From the NCBI GenBank assembly GCA_938020445.1, contig CALIIC010000102.1, positions 1 through 54,183 of the forward strand: a stretch of DNA of 54,183 bases, written 5' to 3'. The notes beneath the pieces are model-generated. The model was not told the DNA's origin. It made no database searches and was given only the letters and a program-made list of their open reading frames with translations. This document shows, piece by piece, positions 18,313 through 26,895 of this stretch; positions within the stretch are counted from its first letter, which is position 1, and the number at the start of each line of letters is the position of its first letter. The position numbers were made by a program, and so were the translations under genes. Source of the stretch: an uncultured Flavobacteriaceae bacterium (GTDB taxonomy: Bacteria; Bacteroidota; Bacteroidia; Flavobacteriales; Flavobacteriaceae).

Positions 18313-18969
18313 TTAATTTTCAATTAGTTTGTCTAAAAAAGCTATCTCGATTTCAGTGAAATCATTAAAATTATGGTCCGCTTCCCGAAGCACGTTAGAT
18401 GCCCCAATTCCAATACTGACCATTTCAGCTGCATTGGCAGCTGCAATACCCGCCACCGCATCCTCAAAAACGACACAGTTGGCAGCTTCAATATTCAGAT
18501 GGTCCGCAGCTATTAAAAACACTTCTGGGTCTGGTTTTGCCTTGGTCACCGAATTACCATCCACTATCGCTTCAAAATAAGGCAAAAGCTTCACCTTTTC
18601 CAAAATTGGTCTCGCATTTTTACTTGCGGAACCCAATGCCATAGGAATGTTCTTCTTTTTAAGATACTGCAGTACTTTTTCAACATCCGGTAAAATTTCA
18701 CTTTCGTCCATTTTTTTGATGTACTCCAAGTAGTCCTCATTTTTCTCTACCAACCAAGCTTCAAATTGTTGTTCGGGAACCGATAGTCCGCCCATTTCCA
18801 ATAAAATTTCTAGACAACGCTTGCGACTAACTCCCTTGAACTTCTCATTGTCATCCTTATTGAACTCAATTCCCAGCTCGTCGGCCAAATTCTTCCATGC
18901 CAAGTAATGGTATTTGGCGGTATCTACGATAACACCGTCCAAATCGAATATAAATCCCGTTTTGCTCAT
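18313..18969 (-). CDS. pgmB: Beta-phosphoglucomutase (HAD superfamily)
   Basis: The product of about 218 residues carries FIFDLDGVIVDTA with nucleophile D9 and acid D11 (numbered from the ATG at 18969; an ATG at 18981 would add MQEN), GSASKNA (phosphate-binding Ser), and KAKPDPEVFLIAA plus FEDAVAGIAAA for the lysine and metal ligands. The cap domain holds FKGVSRKRCLE. The enzyme converts beta-glucose-1-phosphate to glucose-6-phosphate, so it directly follows maltose phosphorylase in the pathway. First gene of the leftward arm; its promoter should lie in the 200 bp before lacI. Confidence 0.95.
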   Translation of the reverse strand: MSKTGFIFDLDGVIVDTAKYHYLAWKNLADELGIEFNKDDNEKFKGVSRKRCLEILLEMGGLSVPEQQFEAWLVEKNEDYLEYIKKMDESEILPDVEKVLQYLKKKNIPMALGSASKNARPILEKVKLLPYFEAIVDGNSVTKAKPDPEVFLIAADHLNIEAANCVVFEDAVAGIAAANAAEMVSIGIGASNVLREADHNFNDFTEIEIAFLDKLIEN

Positions 18970-19096
18970 ATTTTCTTGCATATTAATTCAACTAATCATG
19001 TCCTTTTTAAATATGGTTCAGACACCTATCGTTAAAGGATCTATTTTTTATATAATGGGAATACCTGCGGTTGTTGGACTAAGATAGAATAAACAC

Positions 19097-19109
19097 TTGT
19101 CGACGCCAA
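19097..19109. promoter_or_regulatory. Candidate LacI-type operator upstream of pgmB
   Basis: The 13-bp stretch TTGTCGACGCCAA has a near-perfect dyad: five of six base pairs match around the central A. It sits in the 19000-19180 spacer that must hold the promoter of the leftward pgmB/GH65/GH13 arm. A LacI-family gene is adjacent. Assignment rests on symmetry and position only. Confidence 0.3.
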
Positions 19110-19181
19110 AACTTAGGTATTATTGAGAAGTAAACTGTAAGTTTTGAAGCGGCAAATATAAAAAAAAATCAACTCGAAGTA

Positions 19182-20222
19182 CTATTTTGTAGAATCTCTT
19201 TCAATAAGGGCTGTTTTCATGACCTTGGTATCAAAAGATTCTTCCTCTTCTTCGATTTCCAATTTATGGATCAACATTTGCGCAGCTTCCCGGCCCATTT
19301 CTAAGCCATGCTGACTTACGGTCGTAAGGCTGGGCCAGGAGTTTTGAGACAACACACCATCCGAAAAACTTATAACCGATAAATCTTCCGGAATGTTCAA
19401 GCCTCTTTCCCGTGCCATGTTCATGGCCGTTAACGCATAGATTTCGTTGACCGCAAAAATTCCATCAATATCAGGTTGTTTGTCGAATATAGCGTTCAAT
19501 TCTTTGTCTAACGATATTCTTAATTGATCGGCATCTTTTAAATGCTCAATTTTATATATCAACTCAGGAACGGGATCTATTCCATTCTCCTGTAGCGCTT
19601 CGATATACCCTTGTGTGCGCAACCTGCCGATATTGATATAGTCTTGTGTGGTAAGCAGGAGAATCTTTTTACAACCCGTATCTATCAGCTTTTGAACCGC
19701 TCTTTTACTCCCCGCGGTATCATCTATCACCACTTTATCGCTTAAAATTTCATGTGCGACCCGATCAAACATTACGATAGGCATTCCTTGACTAATAATT
19801 TCTTTTAAATGATGATAATCCTGTTTTAGAAGGGTTTCCTTGGATAGCGACATGATAAAACCATCAATGCTTCCATTCACCAACATCTCCATGTTGAGTA
19901 CTTCTTTATCAAATGACTCGTTCGAAACCCCGATGATGACATTGTACCCTTTTTCACTGGCAACTTCTTCAACACCGGCCATTACTTTTGCAAAAAAATA
20001 ATGGACAATTTCTGGAATTATAAGACCTATCGTCTTGGTTTGCTTGTTCTTAAGACTTAACGCAATATTATTAGGTCTGTAGTTATAAAACTTGGCAAAT
20101 GCTTGAATTTTATCACGTGTATCTTGACTAATTGCTTTGTCATCATGTAAGGCTTTTGATACCGTAGATATTGAAACATCTAACTCTCTTGCAATCCGTT
20201 TAAGCGTCATCTTGGGTTTCAT
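19182..20222 (-). CDS. LacI-family transcriptional regulator of the starch locus
   Basis: The 346-residue protein has an N-terminal LacI helix-turn-helix (MTLKRIARELDVSISTVSKALHD), the hinge NYRPNNIALSLKNKQTKTIGLIIP and a periplasmic-binding-protein-like sensor domain with SIDGFIMSLS, VMFDRV and DGIFAVNEIYAL. It lies between the two divergent arms of the maltodextrin locus, so control of both is the simplest reading; in Bacteroidota LacI-type regulators of maltose genes may activate as well as repress. Start at 20222 (MKPKMTLK); an ATG four codons in is also possible. It is a close paralogue of the regulator at 32917-33939, sharing FDKEV-NMEML and the LIER(D/E)STK end. Confidence 0.92.
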   Translation of the reverse strand: MKPKMTLKRIARELDVSISTVSKALHDDKAISQDTRDKIQAFAKFYNYRPNNIALSLKNKQTKTIGLIIPEIVHYFFAKVMAGVEEVASEKGYNVIIGVSNESFDKEVLNMEMLVNGSIDGFIMSLSKETLLKQDYHHLKEIISQGMPIVMFDRVAHEILSDKVVIDDTAGSKRAVQKLIDTGCKKILLLTTQDYINIGRLRTQGYIEALQENGIDPVPELIYKIEHLKDADQLRISLDKELNAIFDKQPDIDGIFAVNEIYALTAMNMARERGLNIPEDLSVISFSDGVLSQNSWPSLTTVSQHGLEMGREAAQMLIHKLEIEEEEESFDTKVMKTALIERDSTK

Positions 20223-20548
20223 GGGGCTTTTTTAGTGGTTATTTCGGTGCTTTTTTGGTCATTTTAAAACGCAATAAACATCTTTTCCATACGATTAAAT
20301 CTCAGGCAGTTTGGGACAATATGAATGTCCTAAAACAAACAAAACTCCAATCTTTAAATTTACGACAATCCCAGTTTCATCGTTCATTTAAAAGCTTAAA
20401 CAAAACGAAAAGTTATCCACATGAAAACGTTGTAATAGCTGTCAATCAAATACTTAGACAGGGTTTGATTTAAAATTTACATACTTTAGGCTCCGAGAAG
20501 TAAATCAAGGAAATCCATTTTAAATCAACCAAACCAAAAAATTAGATT
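20223..20548. other. Intergenic region between lacI and susC of the starch locus
   Basis: These 326 bp separate divergent lacI and susC. I see no credible gene: a 72-codon open frame here lacks a convincing start and any family feature. The stretch is A/T-rich and contains a LacI/cre-like dyad (20422-20435), a TTTG at 20464-20467 and TACTTTAG at 20482-20489, one base off the Bacteroidota -7 consensus TAnnTTTG. The spacing between them (14 bp) is short of the usual ~20, so the promoter call is weak. Confidence 0.55.
20422..20435. promoter_or_regulatory. LacI/cre-like operator candidate upstream of susC
   Basis: The 14-mer TGAAAACGTTGTAA matches the LacI/CcpA-type pattern TGWNANCGNTNWCA at all but one defined position and is symmetric at 10 of 14 bases around its central CG. 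It lies about 115 bp before the susC ATG, in the spacer next to the LacI gene. A similar CG-centred 14-mer occurs before the second susC. Confidence 0.42.
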
Positions 20549-23500
20549 ATGAGAATACCACGAAAGTACCTTCTTTTAGTGCTTTTAGTTTTTCCTATTG
20601 TCTTAGTTGCACAATCAACGGTAAGCGGTGTCATTACCGACAACACGACCGGTGAGCCTTTACCTGGTGTGAATGTAATTATCAAAGGCACCTCAACGGG
20701 AACAACCTCAGATTTTGATGGTCGCTACGAGATTACCGTAAACGATGGGGAGTTCCTACAGTTTTCTTACATTGGCTTCAAAAGCATAGCGCTTTTGGTC
20801 AATGGCAGCACTCTTGATGTAGTCTTAGAAGAAGATGCAGCGCAATTAGAAGAAGTTGTCGTCATTGGTTATGGAACAACGACCAAAAAAGATGCCACCG
20901 GATCCGTTACGGCAGTAACCACAGAAGACTTCAATAAAGGAGCCATTGTATCGACCGATCAATTGTTAACGGGAAAAGCGGCCGGTGTGCGAATTACAAG
21001 CAACGGGGGGGCACCTGATTCGGCACCTAACATTCGAATACGAGGCGGCGCCTCATTAAGTGCCAATAACAACCCTTTGATTGTGATCGACGGGGTTCCT
21101 ATCGACAATACAAATCCCGCTGGCGTTGGCAACCCGCTTTCATTGATCAATCCGAACGACGTGGAAAGTTTTTCTATTTTAAAGGATGCCTCGGCCGCTG
21201 CAATTTATGGCTCTAGGGCTTCGAACGGGGTCATTATTATCACAACCAAAAAAGGCACCTCTGGCGGACCTAAATTCAACTTTTCTACCAATGTGACGGT
21301 TAGTGAGGTAAGTGATAAAATAGACTTAATGGATGGTCCTGAATTCACTAGATTCATCAATGAGTTTCACCCTTCATTTACCAATTTACTTGGTGCGGGA
21401 GACCCGAACAATGCCGGATCACGAACCCTCTACGATACCGACTGGCAAGACGCCATTTACCGTACTGCATTCTCTTCGGACCATAATTTTAGTGCTAGGG
21501 CAAATCTGTTCAACAAGCTGCCCATGCGCTTTTCTTTTGGATACAACAATACGGAGGGTTTGGTAAAAACAAACGACTACGAACGCTATACCGCTTCGCT
21601 TAAATTCACACCAAGACTGTTCGATGACCATTTAAAAATAGACATCAACGCAAAGGGAATCAGTTCTGAAAAAAATGCAGTTGACGAAGGAGGAGCCCTC
21701 GGTGGGGCCGTAAATATGGATCCTACCAAGCCTATTTTTGATAACGCCCCTGGAAATCGGTTTGGAGGTTTTTATCAAAATACCGTTCTAAACGATCCTG
21801 AAAACCCTACCCGACTCCTTCTTGATGGGCAATTCAACCCTTTGGCACTTTTGTTACAACGCACCAGACCTGAAAAAGTACAAAAGCTTTTGGGAAATGT
21901 AGAATTTGACTATAAAATGCATTTTCTCCCGGAGTTAAGAGCCGTTTTAAACCTAGGATTAGAAGTCTCGGATGCCGATATCGAAGAAGTATTCAGTGAT
22001 AATTCGTTGGCAACCTACCGTTTTGACAATGCAAATAATGACATTGATTCCAACTTTGTTTTTAATCCTGGTGTAAATTATCGGGAAAGACAGAGTATCA
22101 CCAACAAAACCATGGACGCCTATTTGGTTTATGCCAAAAACCCTGAAAGCGGTCTTCTAAACAGTTATGATATTCAAGGTGGATATTCCTACCAGAATTT
22201 CCGGAACGATGGAAACAAAGAAATTTACCAATACAATAATGAGACCGGGCGGCGGGAGCTTCAGATCAACGAACAAAACCCGAGCAATCGATATTTCAAC
22301 GAATTGAACCTGCAATCATTCTTTGGGAGAACCAACCTGAACCTGCTAGATAAGTACCTCATTACCCTTTCGGTACGTGCAGATGGTTCTTCGCTATTCA
22401 ACAAAGACAATCGTTGGGGTATTTTCCCTGCTGCCGCTTTTGCCTGGAAACTTAATGAGGAAAACTTTTTGAAAGATTCCAAGTTTCTTTATGATATGAA
22501 GCTGCGGTTAGGATGGGGCCAAACAGGGCAACAGGATATCACCGGGGCAGTGGGCTTTTACCCGTCCGTACCCCTTTTCGAAGTAGGTTCAAGTACCAGT
22601 CAATACCTGCAAGGTGTCAATCTATACTCTGCCAAACCATTTAATGAAGATCTTACTTGGGAAAAAACAACCACCTATAATGCAGGCTTAGACTTTGGTT
22701 TTTTAGAAAGCAGGGCAGTAAATGGTTCTTTTGATGTCTTTTACCGACAAACCACCGACCTTCTTGCACGCGTTCCCGTGGCACCTGGCCAAGGACTCAC
22801 CGATTCATTTGTAAAAAATGTAGGTGAAACCGAAAGCAGGGGTTTCGAAACCACTATTAATATCAATGCCATTCAAACCGAAAACACAAATTTGGAGTTT
22901 TTCTCGAACCTATCCTATAGCAAAGCAGAGGTAACCAATTTGCAAGATGTAAGCCGAATCGTAGCCACCGAATCGGGTATCCCAACAGGTACGGGCGTCA
23001 ATATCGGATACCATGCCGTTGGCAACCAACCCTATGCCGCATGGGTGTTTCGACAGTTGTATGACACCACGGGAAACCCCATTCACGGAGCATTTGCAGA
23101 TTTTAACGGAGACGGAACGATCGATAACGATGATCGCTATTTTAGACCCCTACGACCTAACTGGACTTTTGGATTCGGGTTCAACCTCAACTGGAAAAAG
23201 TTTGATTTTAGTTCCAGTTTTAGAGGACAGATCGGCGGGCAAGTATACAACTCAAGGCGATTAACATCGGGTTGGGTGGATCGGTCCATTCCCCAAAACT
23301 CCAATAGTCTAAGCAATGTACTCGACTTTTATTCGGGAGCGGCCAACTTCAACTTTGTAAATATTCAAGGCAATGTACCCTTTTCAGATTATTTCCTGGA
23401 AGATGCCTCGTTCATTCGATGCGAGAATATCGCAATCGGGTATACCCTTAGCGAAGTCATCAAAGGCACTTCGATTCGTATCTACGGGGTGGTCAATAAT

Positions 23501-23614
23501 CCATTCATCATAACAGATTACTCCGGTCAAGATCCTGAGAATTTTAATGCTATTGACAACAACTTTTATCCGCGGCCTAGATCGATCACTTTTGGACTAA
23601 ACCTTGATTTCTAA
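20549..23614 (+). CDS. susC: SusC/RagA TonB-linked outer-membrane transporter (starch locus)
   Basis: The 1,021-residue protein has a signal peptide (LLLVLLVFPIVLVAQ), an N-terminal carboxypeptidase-regulatory-like domain (STVSGVITDNTTGEPLPGV), the SusC hallmark EEVVVIGYGTTTKKDATGS, a plug domain with IRIRGGASLSANNNPL and SILKDASAAAIYGSRASNG, then the beta-barrel ending in an aromatic residue (ITFGLNLDF). There is no STN domain, so no FecI/FecR-type signalling. SusC forms the pore through which SusD-bound oligosaccharides are imported with TonB energy. The neighbouring SusE and amylases point to maltodextrin as cargo. The SusD partner next door is interrupted. Confidence 0.95.
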   Translation: MRIPRKYLLLVLLVFPIVLVAQSTVSGVITDNTTGEPLPGVNVIIKGTSTGTTSDFDGRYEITVNDGEFLQFSYIGFKSIALLVNGSTLDVVLEEDAAQLEEVVVIGYGTTTKKDATGSVTAVTTEDFNKGAIVSTDQLLTGKAAGVRITSNGGAPDSAPNIRIRGGASLSANNNPLIVIDGVPIDNTNPAGVGNPLSLINPNDVESFSILKDASAAAIYGSRASNGVIIITTKKGTSGGPKFNFSTNVTVSEVSDKIDLMDGPEFTRFINEFHPSFTNLLGAGDPNNAGSRTLYDTDWQDAIYRTAFSSDHNFSARANLFNKLPMRFSFGYNNTEGLVKTNDYERYTASLKFTPRLFDDHLKIDINAKGISSEKNAVDEGGALGGAVNMDPTKPIFDNAPGNRFGGFYQNTVLNDPENPTRLLLDGQFNPLALLLQRTRPEKVQKLLGNVEFDYKMHFLPELRAVLNLGLEVSDADIEEVFSDNSLATYRFDNANNDIDSNFVFNPGVNYRERQSITNKTMDAYLVYAKNPESGLLNSYDIQGGYSYQNFRNDGNKEIYQYNNETGRRELQINEQNPSNRYFNELNLQSFFGRTNLNLLDKYLITLSVRADGSSLFNKDNRWGIFPAAAFAWKLNEENFLKDSKFLYDMKLRLGWGQTGQQDITGAVGFYPSVPLFEVGSSTSQYLQGVNLYSAKPFNEDLTWEKTTTYNAGLDFGFLESRAVNGSFDVFYRQTTDLLARVPVAPGQGLTDSFVKNVGETESRGFETTININAIQTENTNLEFFSNLSYSKAEVTNLQDVSRIVATESGIPTGTGVNIGYHAVGNQPYAAWVFRQLYDTTGNPIHGAFADFNGDGTIDNDDRYFRPLRPNWTFGFGFNLNWKKFDFSSSFRGQIGGQVYNSRRLTSGWVDRSIPQNSNSLSNVLDFYSGAANFNFVNIQGNVPFSDYFLEDASFIRCENIAIGYTLSEVIKGTSIRIYGVVNNPFIITDYSGQDPENFNAIDNNFYPRPRSITFGLNLDF

Positions 23615-23709
23615 TGAAAAAGAAACAACAACCCAGTCCTAAAAAAGCCTTTGAAGGTTACAACAAAACAACATTCGATACCAACGAAAAAAAGATTAAT
23701 ACGAACCAT

Positions 23710-25245
23710 ATGAAAAAGCTATTTGCAACCTTTCTGTGTTTTATTACACTTCTTCAAAGCTGCACAAATGATTTAGACACCGAACCTTTGGTAGAATTGT
23801 CGCTTGAAGAATTATTGGCGCAGGATCCAGAAGCCGTATCCGGAATTTTATCAAGGCTTTATGCTTCTTTTGCCTTATAAGGACCTAATGGCCCTTCTTC
23901 TTCTGATATCAGTGATAATGCAGGTGAATCACCGTTTCTAAGGGGGGTCATTAATTTACAAGATTTCACCGCCGATGGAATGAAAAACAGATGGGGAGAC
24001 GACGGTCTAGACCAGCTCACAACCACCTCTAACTGGGACGAAAACAATAAGTTCTTTCGGTATCTCTACAATCGAATCTACTACACCATTCCCCAAGCGA
24101 ATAACCTGCTTTCCGTTTTAGGATCGGTCGACGTAGCAAACAAAGAACAGGTTGTAGCAGAAGTTCGTTTTTTACGGGCACTGGCGTATTACTATCTCAT
24201 AGATTGTTTTGGAAAAGGAGTACTTGCAACAGAAGACAACATTGGTGCCTCTGCGCCATTACCGGAGGCAACACGCACGGAATTGTTCGCATTTGTAGAG
24301 GAGGAGCTCCTTGCCATCGAAGCGGGCATCTCCCAAGATAATTCCTATGGAAGAGCCAACAAAGCGGCAGTGCAGATGTTGTTGTCAAAATTGTACCTCA
24401 ATGCCGAAGTATACACCGAGCAGCCCAAATACAGTGAAGCACTTACCTATATTCAAAAGGTCATCGACGGTGGCGGATATACCTTGGCGACCGATTTTGA
24501 GCGTAATTTCTCAGGTGATAACCAAAGCTCTCCAGAAATTATTTTCCCGCTGATTGCCGATGCGGTCACCAGTCAGAGTTTTGGAAACACCACCTATATC
24601 ATAAACGGTAATCTAAACACCGCTACCATTCCTATTGGTGAATTTGGTGCTACCGACGGGTGGGCAGGACACCGTTCAACAAAAGCTTGGTACGGACTCT
24701 TTGGAGATTTGGAAACAACTTCCGACGACAGGGCTGCTTTATTTTGGACCGAAGGACATAATTTTGAAATGACCGATTATAAGGAGTGGACCGATGGGTA
24801 CCCCTCGGTAAAATTTCGCAATTCGGGCTTTAGCGAAACCTTGCCAGAAACTCCTTTTTCAAGTACTGATTTTCCCTTGTTTAGGCTGGCAGATGCCTAC
24901 CTAATGTATGCCGAGTGCGCTCTCAGAGGAGCAACGGGGGCCGATATGGGCCAAGCGCTGGCATATCTAAACACAGTGCGTCAGCGATCCAACGCGTCAA
25001 CCATTACCATGGCAGATTTTGATCTCGATTTCGTGATTGACGAACGGGCGCGCGAGTTAAACCTAGAAGGACATCGCCGTTCCGATTTAATTCGTTTTGG
25101 CAAGTTCTCCGGAGGTTCTTATATATGGCCTTGGAAAGGGAATACCCAACAAGGCACCTCAATTCCAGAAACATATAACCTATTTCCAATCCCACTTCAG
25201 GCATTGGAAGCCAACCCTAACTTAAAACAAAACCCAGGATTTTAA
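23710..25245 (+). pseudogene. susD: SusD/RagB-family starch-binding lipoprotein interrupted by an in-frame TAA
   Basis: From the ATG at 23710 the frame encodes MKKLFATFLCFITLLQSC (lipobox, Cys18) and a SusD N-terminus (DTEPLVELSLEELLAQDP, LYASFAL), then reads TAA at 23878-23880. The same frame continues without shift for 455 codons, giving GPNGPSSSDIS, FLRGVINLQDFTADGMKNRW, RFLRALAYYYLIDCFG (TPR-like core) and the family C-terminus FPIPLQALEANPNLKQNPGF. It therefore looks like a full 511-codon SusD with one nonsense codon, probably one substitution from TCA (Ser), CAA or AAA. Internal initiation at 23980 would yield a product with no signal peptide. Alternatives are a sequencing error or readthrough. 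An in-frame start at 23614, overlapping the susC stop, only adds a non-native leader. Confidence 0.9.
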
Positions 25246-25262
25246 AACTAACTTTTACGACT

Positions 25263-26834
25263 ATGAAAACGATATTAAAAAATATCTTTAAATTTTTTCT
25301 TTTGTTGGGCATCATTGCTTCTTGTGAGAATGACGATGTAGTTCCTGAATTTACACTGCAGCCGCCTTCAGAGGAGGTGGCCTTCTCATCTGTATTCTCG
25401 GAAGAGTATGTACTTTCTCAAGAAACACTCGACAATGTGGCGGAACGCTTCGTTTGGAACCCTGCTACCTTTGAAGTGCCTACGCAAGTAGGATATCGGT
25501 TAACAGGTTCTATTTCCCAAACATTCGACCGAATCGACTTCGACTCCGGAACCATTTCAGAGACGAATAGAGCAATTGACGTTTCTGATTTGATGACCAT
25601 GGCAGACTCTCTGGGATTGGATAGAGATCCCTCGACTAATTTTGAAGATGGGAGTCCCAATAACAAGGGCCAGGTTTATTTTAGGGTGACCGCATTTCCA
25701 GGAACTGGTGAGGGAACCGACGCAATCACCGCGGTTTCATCTGTTGCTACCTTGAACATAACACTGGTCGAAGATACCCCTGATGGTACCCCGACTCCAA
25801 ATTGCCCCTCTATTTGGGTGGTTGGCGCCGGTGCAGTAGATGCTGGTTGGAACTGGGATAGCCCTATCGAATTTACTTGCGTAGATCAAGTATTCAGTGC
25901 GAATATTAACCTGACCAATGATACGTTCCGCTTTTTCCTGACCGAGGGCGATTGGGGGTCCGGACAAAATTATCCTTACTATACGACCGAAGGCTATACC
26001 ATTGACACTGCTTTTGAAGATGCCATGGATGGTGACAACAATTTCCGATTTTTGGGTAATCCGGGCACGTATCTGTTGACCGTTGACACCGTGAACAAAA
26101 CCATCGTTTTAGGCGAGGCTACCGGTGAAACAGGCGGAGGTGAAGAGGAAGAGGAAGAGGAAGAAGAAACAATGGCCGCCATGCTATATGTAGTGGGAAG
26201 CTTCCTAAACGCCAGTGGCTATGGCGACGATTGGACTCCGGCAAATGCCGTTCCTATCGCAGCGTCCTCTGAAACCGCTACCGATTATGAAGGCTTTGTA
26301 AATATGGATGTTGACGGAGCCCAATACAAGTTCTTACCGACCAACGAAAGTTTTGACGGGGATTATGGAGATACCGGAGACTCCGATGGGTCTTATTCCG
26401 CCACTATCGAGCAAGAAGAAGAAGTAAACTGTGGCACCCCCGATGGCACAGCTGGCTACTATCTTGTCCGGGCGGATACGGAGGCACTCACCTATTCCTT
26501 AGAAAAAACAGCGTGGTCGGTAACCGGAAATGCCACCCCACTCAGCTGGCCAGCAGGACCCGATGGCACACCTGGCCAAGACCATGACATGCTGTACGAC
26601 GCGACCGCAAAGACTTGGTCAGTTACTTTGGATCTAGTTGCGCAACAAGCTCCGGATAACGGACTTAAATTCAGGGCCAACGATGCATGGGCACTTAACC
26701 TCGGAGATAACGATGAGAATGGCTCTCTTCAATTTAACGGGCAAAACATCACGATTCCTGAAGACGGGAACTATACCATAACACTGGATCTGAGCAACCC
26801 AAGGGCCTATTCCTATTCCTTGGTCAAGAATTAA
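25263..26834 (+). CDS. SusE-like outer-membrane starch-binding lipoprotein
   Basis: The 523-residue product has a lipobox (LLGIIASC) followed by ENDD, an acidic stretch fitting surface export. An N-terminal SusE-type domain (about 20-165, FVWNPATFEVPTQVGYRL) is followed by three starch-binding-like modules: about 180-290 (IWVVGAGAVDAGWNWD), 306-415 (LYVVGSFLNASGYGDDW) and 416-523 (WSVTGNATPLSWPAG). The first two are joined by a linker with nine consecutive Glu (residues 294-302). Aromatic-rich modules of this kind bind alpha-glucan at the surface and assist SusC/SusD. It starts 17 bp after the susD stop and is followed by a strong terminator hairpin. Confidence 0.85.
   Translation: MKTILKNIFKFFLLLGIIASCENDDVVPEFTLQPPSEEVAFSSVFSEEYVLSQETLDNVAERFVWNPATFEVPTQVGYRLTGSISQTFDRIDFDSGTISETNRAIDVSDLMTMADSLGLDRDPSTNFEDGSPNNKGQVYFRVTAFPGTGEGTDAITAVSSVATLNITLVEDTPDGTPTPNCPSIWVVGAGAVDAGWNWDSPIEFTCVDQVFSANINLTNDTFRFFLTEGDWGSGQNYPYYTTEGYTIDTAFEDAMDGDNNFRFLGNPGTYLLTVDTVNKTIVLGEATGETGGGEEEEEEEEETMAAMLYVVGSFLNASGYGDDWTPANAVPIAASSETATDYEGFVNMDVDGAQYKFLPTNESFDGDYGDTGDSDGSYSATIEQEEEVNCGTPDGTAGYYLVRADTEALTYSLEKTAWSVTGNATPLSWPAGPDGTPGQDHDMLYDATAKTWSVTLDLVAQQAPDNGLKFRANDAWALNLGDNDENGSLQFNGQNITIPEDGNYTITLDLSNPRAYSYSLVKN
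26142..26168 (+). repeat. GAAGAG hexanucleotide tract encoding the poly-Glu linker of SusE
   Basis: Three copies of GAAGAG followed by three GAA encode nine glutamates (residues 294-302) between two binding modules. The repeat unit is a multiple of three, so slippage would change linker length without breaking the frame. Confidence 0.9.
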
Positions 26835-26849
26835 AAATACATTTAACTA

Positions 26850-26878
26850 AAAAAGGCTGTTTTACACAGCCTTTTTTT
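26850..26878 (+). terminator. Intrinsic terminator between susE and the amylase gene
   Basis: A six-base-pair stem GGCTGT (26855-26860) / ACAGCC (26866-26871) with loop TTTAC is preceded by six A and followed by seven T. The A and T runs can extend the stem, and the T run is the classic release tract. It ends about 18 bp before the ATG of the next gene, leaving no space for a separate promoter downstream of it. Confidence 0.85.
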
Positions 26879-26895
26879 AATCATACCACAAACTC

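Noticed and set aside
20255..20473. A 72-codon open frame between lacI and susC
   Set aside because: It has no convincing start or ribosome site, no family features, a biased composition, and overlaps the probable operator and promoter region.
23614..23980. A frameshift in the starch-locus susD
   Set aside because: Translating through the TAA shows the same frame continues to the SusD C-terminus; positions 23710, 23881 and 23980 are all in phase. It is a nonsense codon, not an indel.
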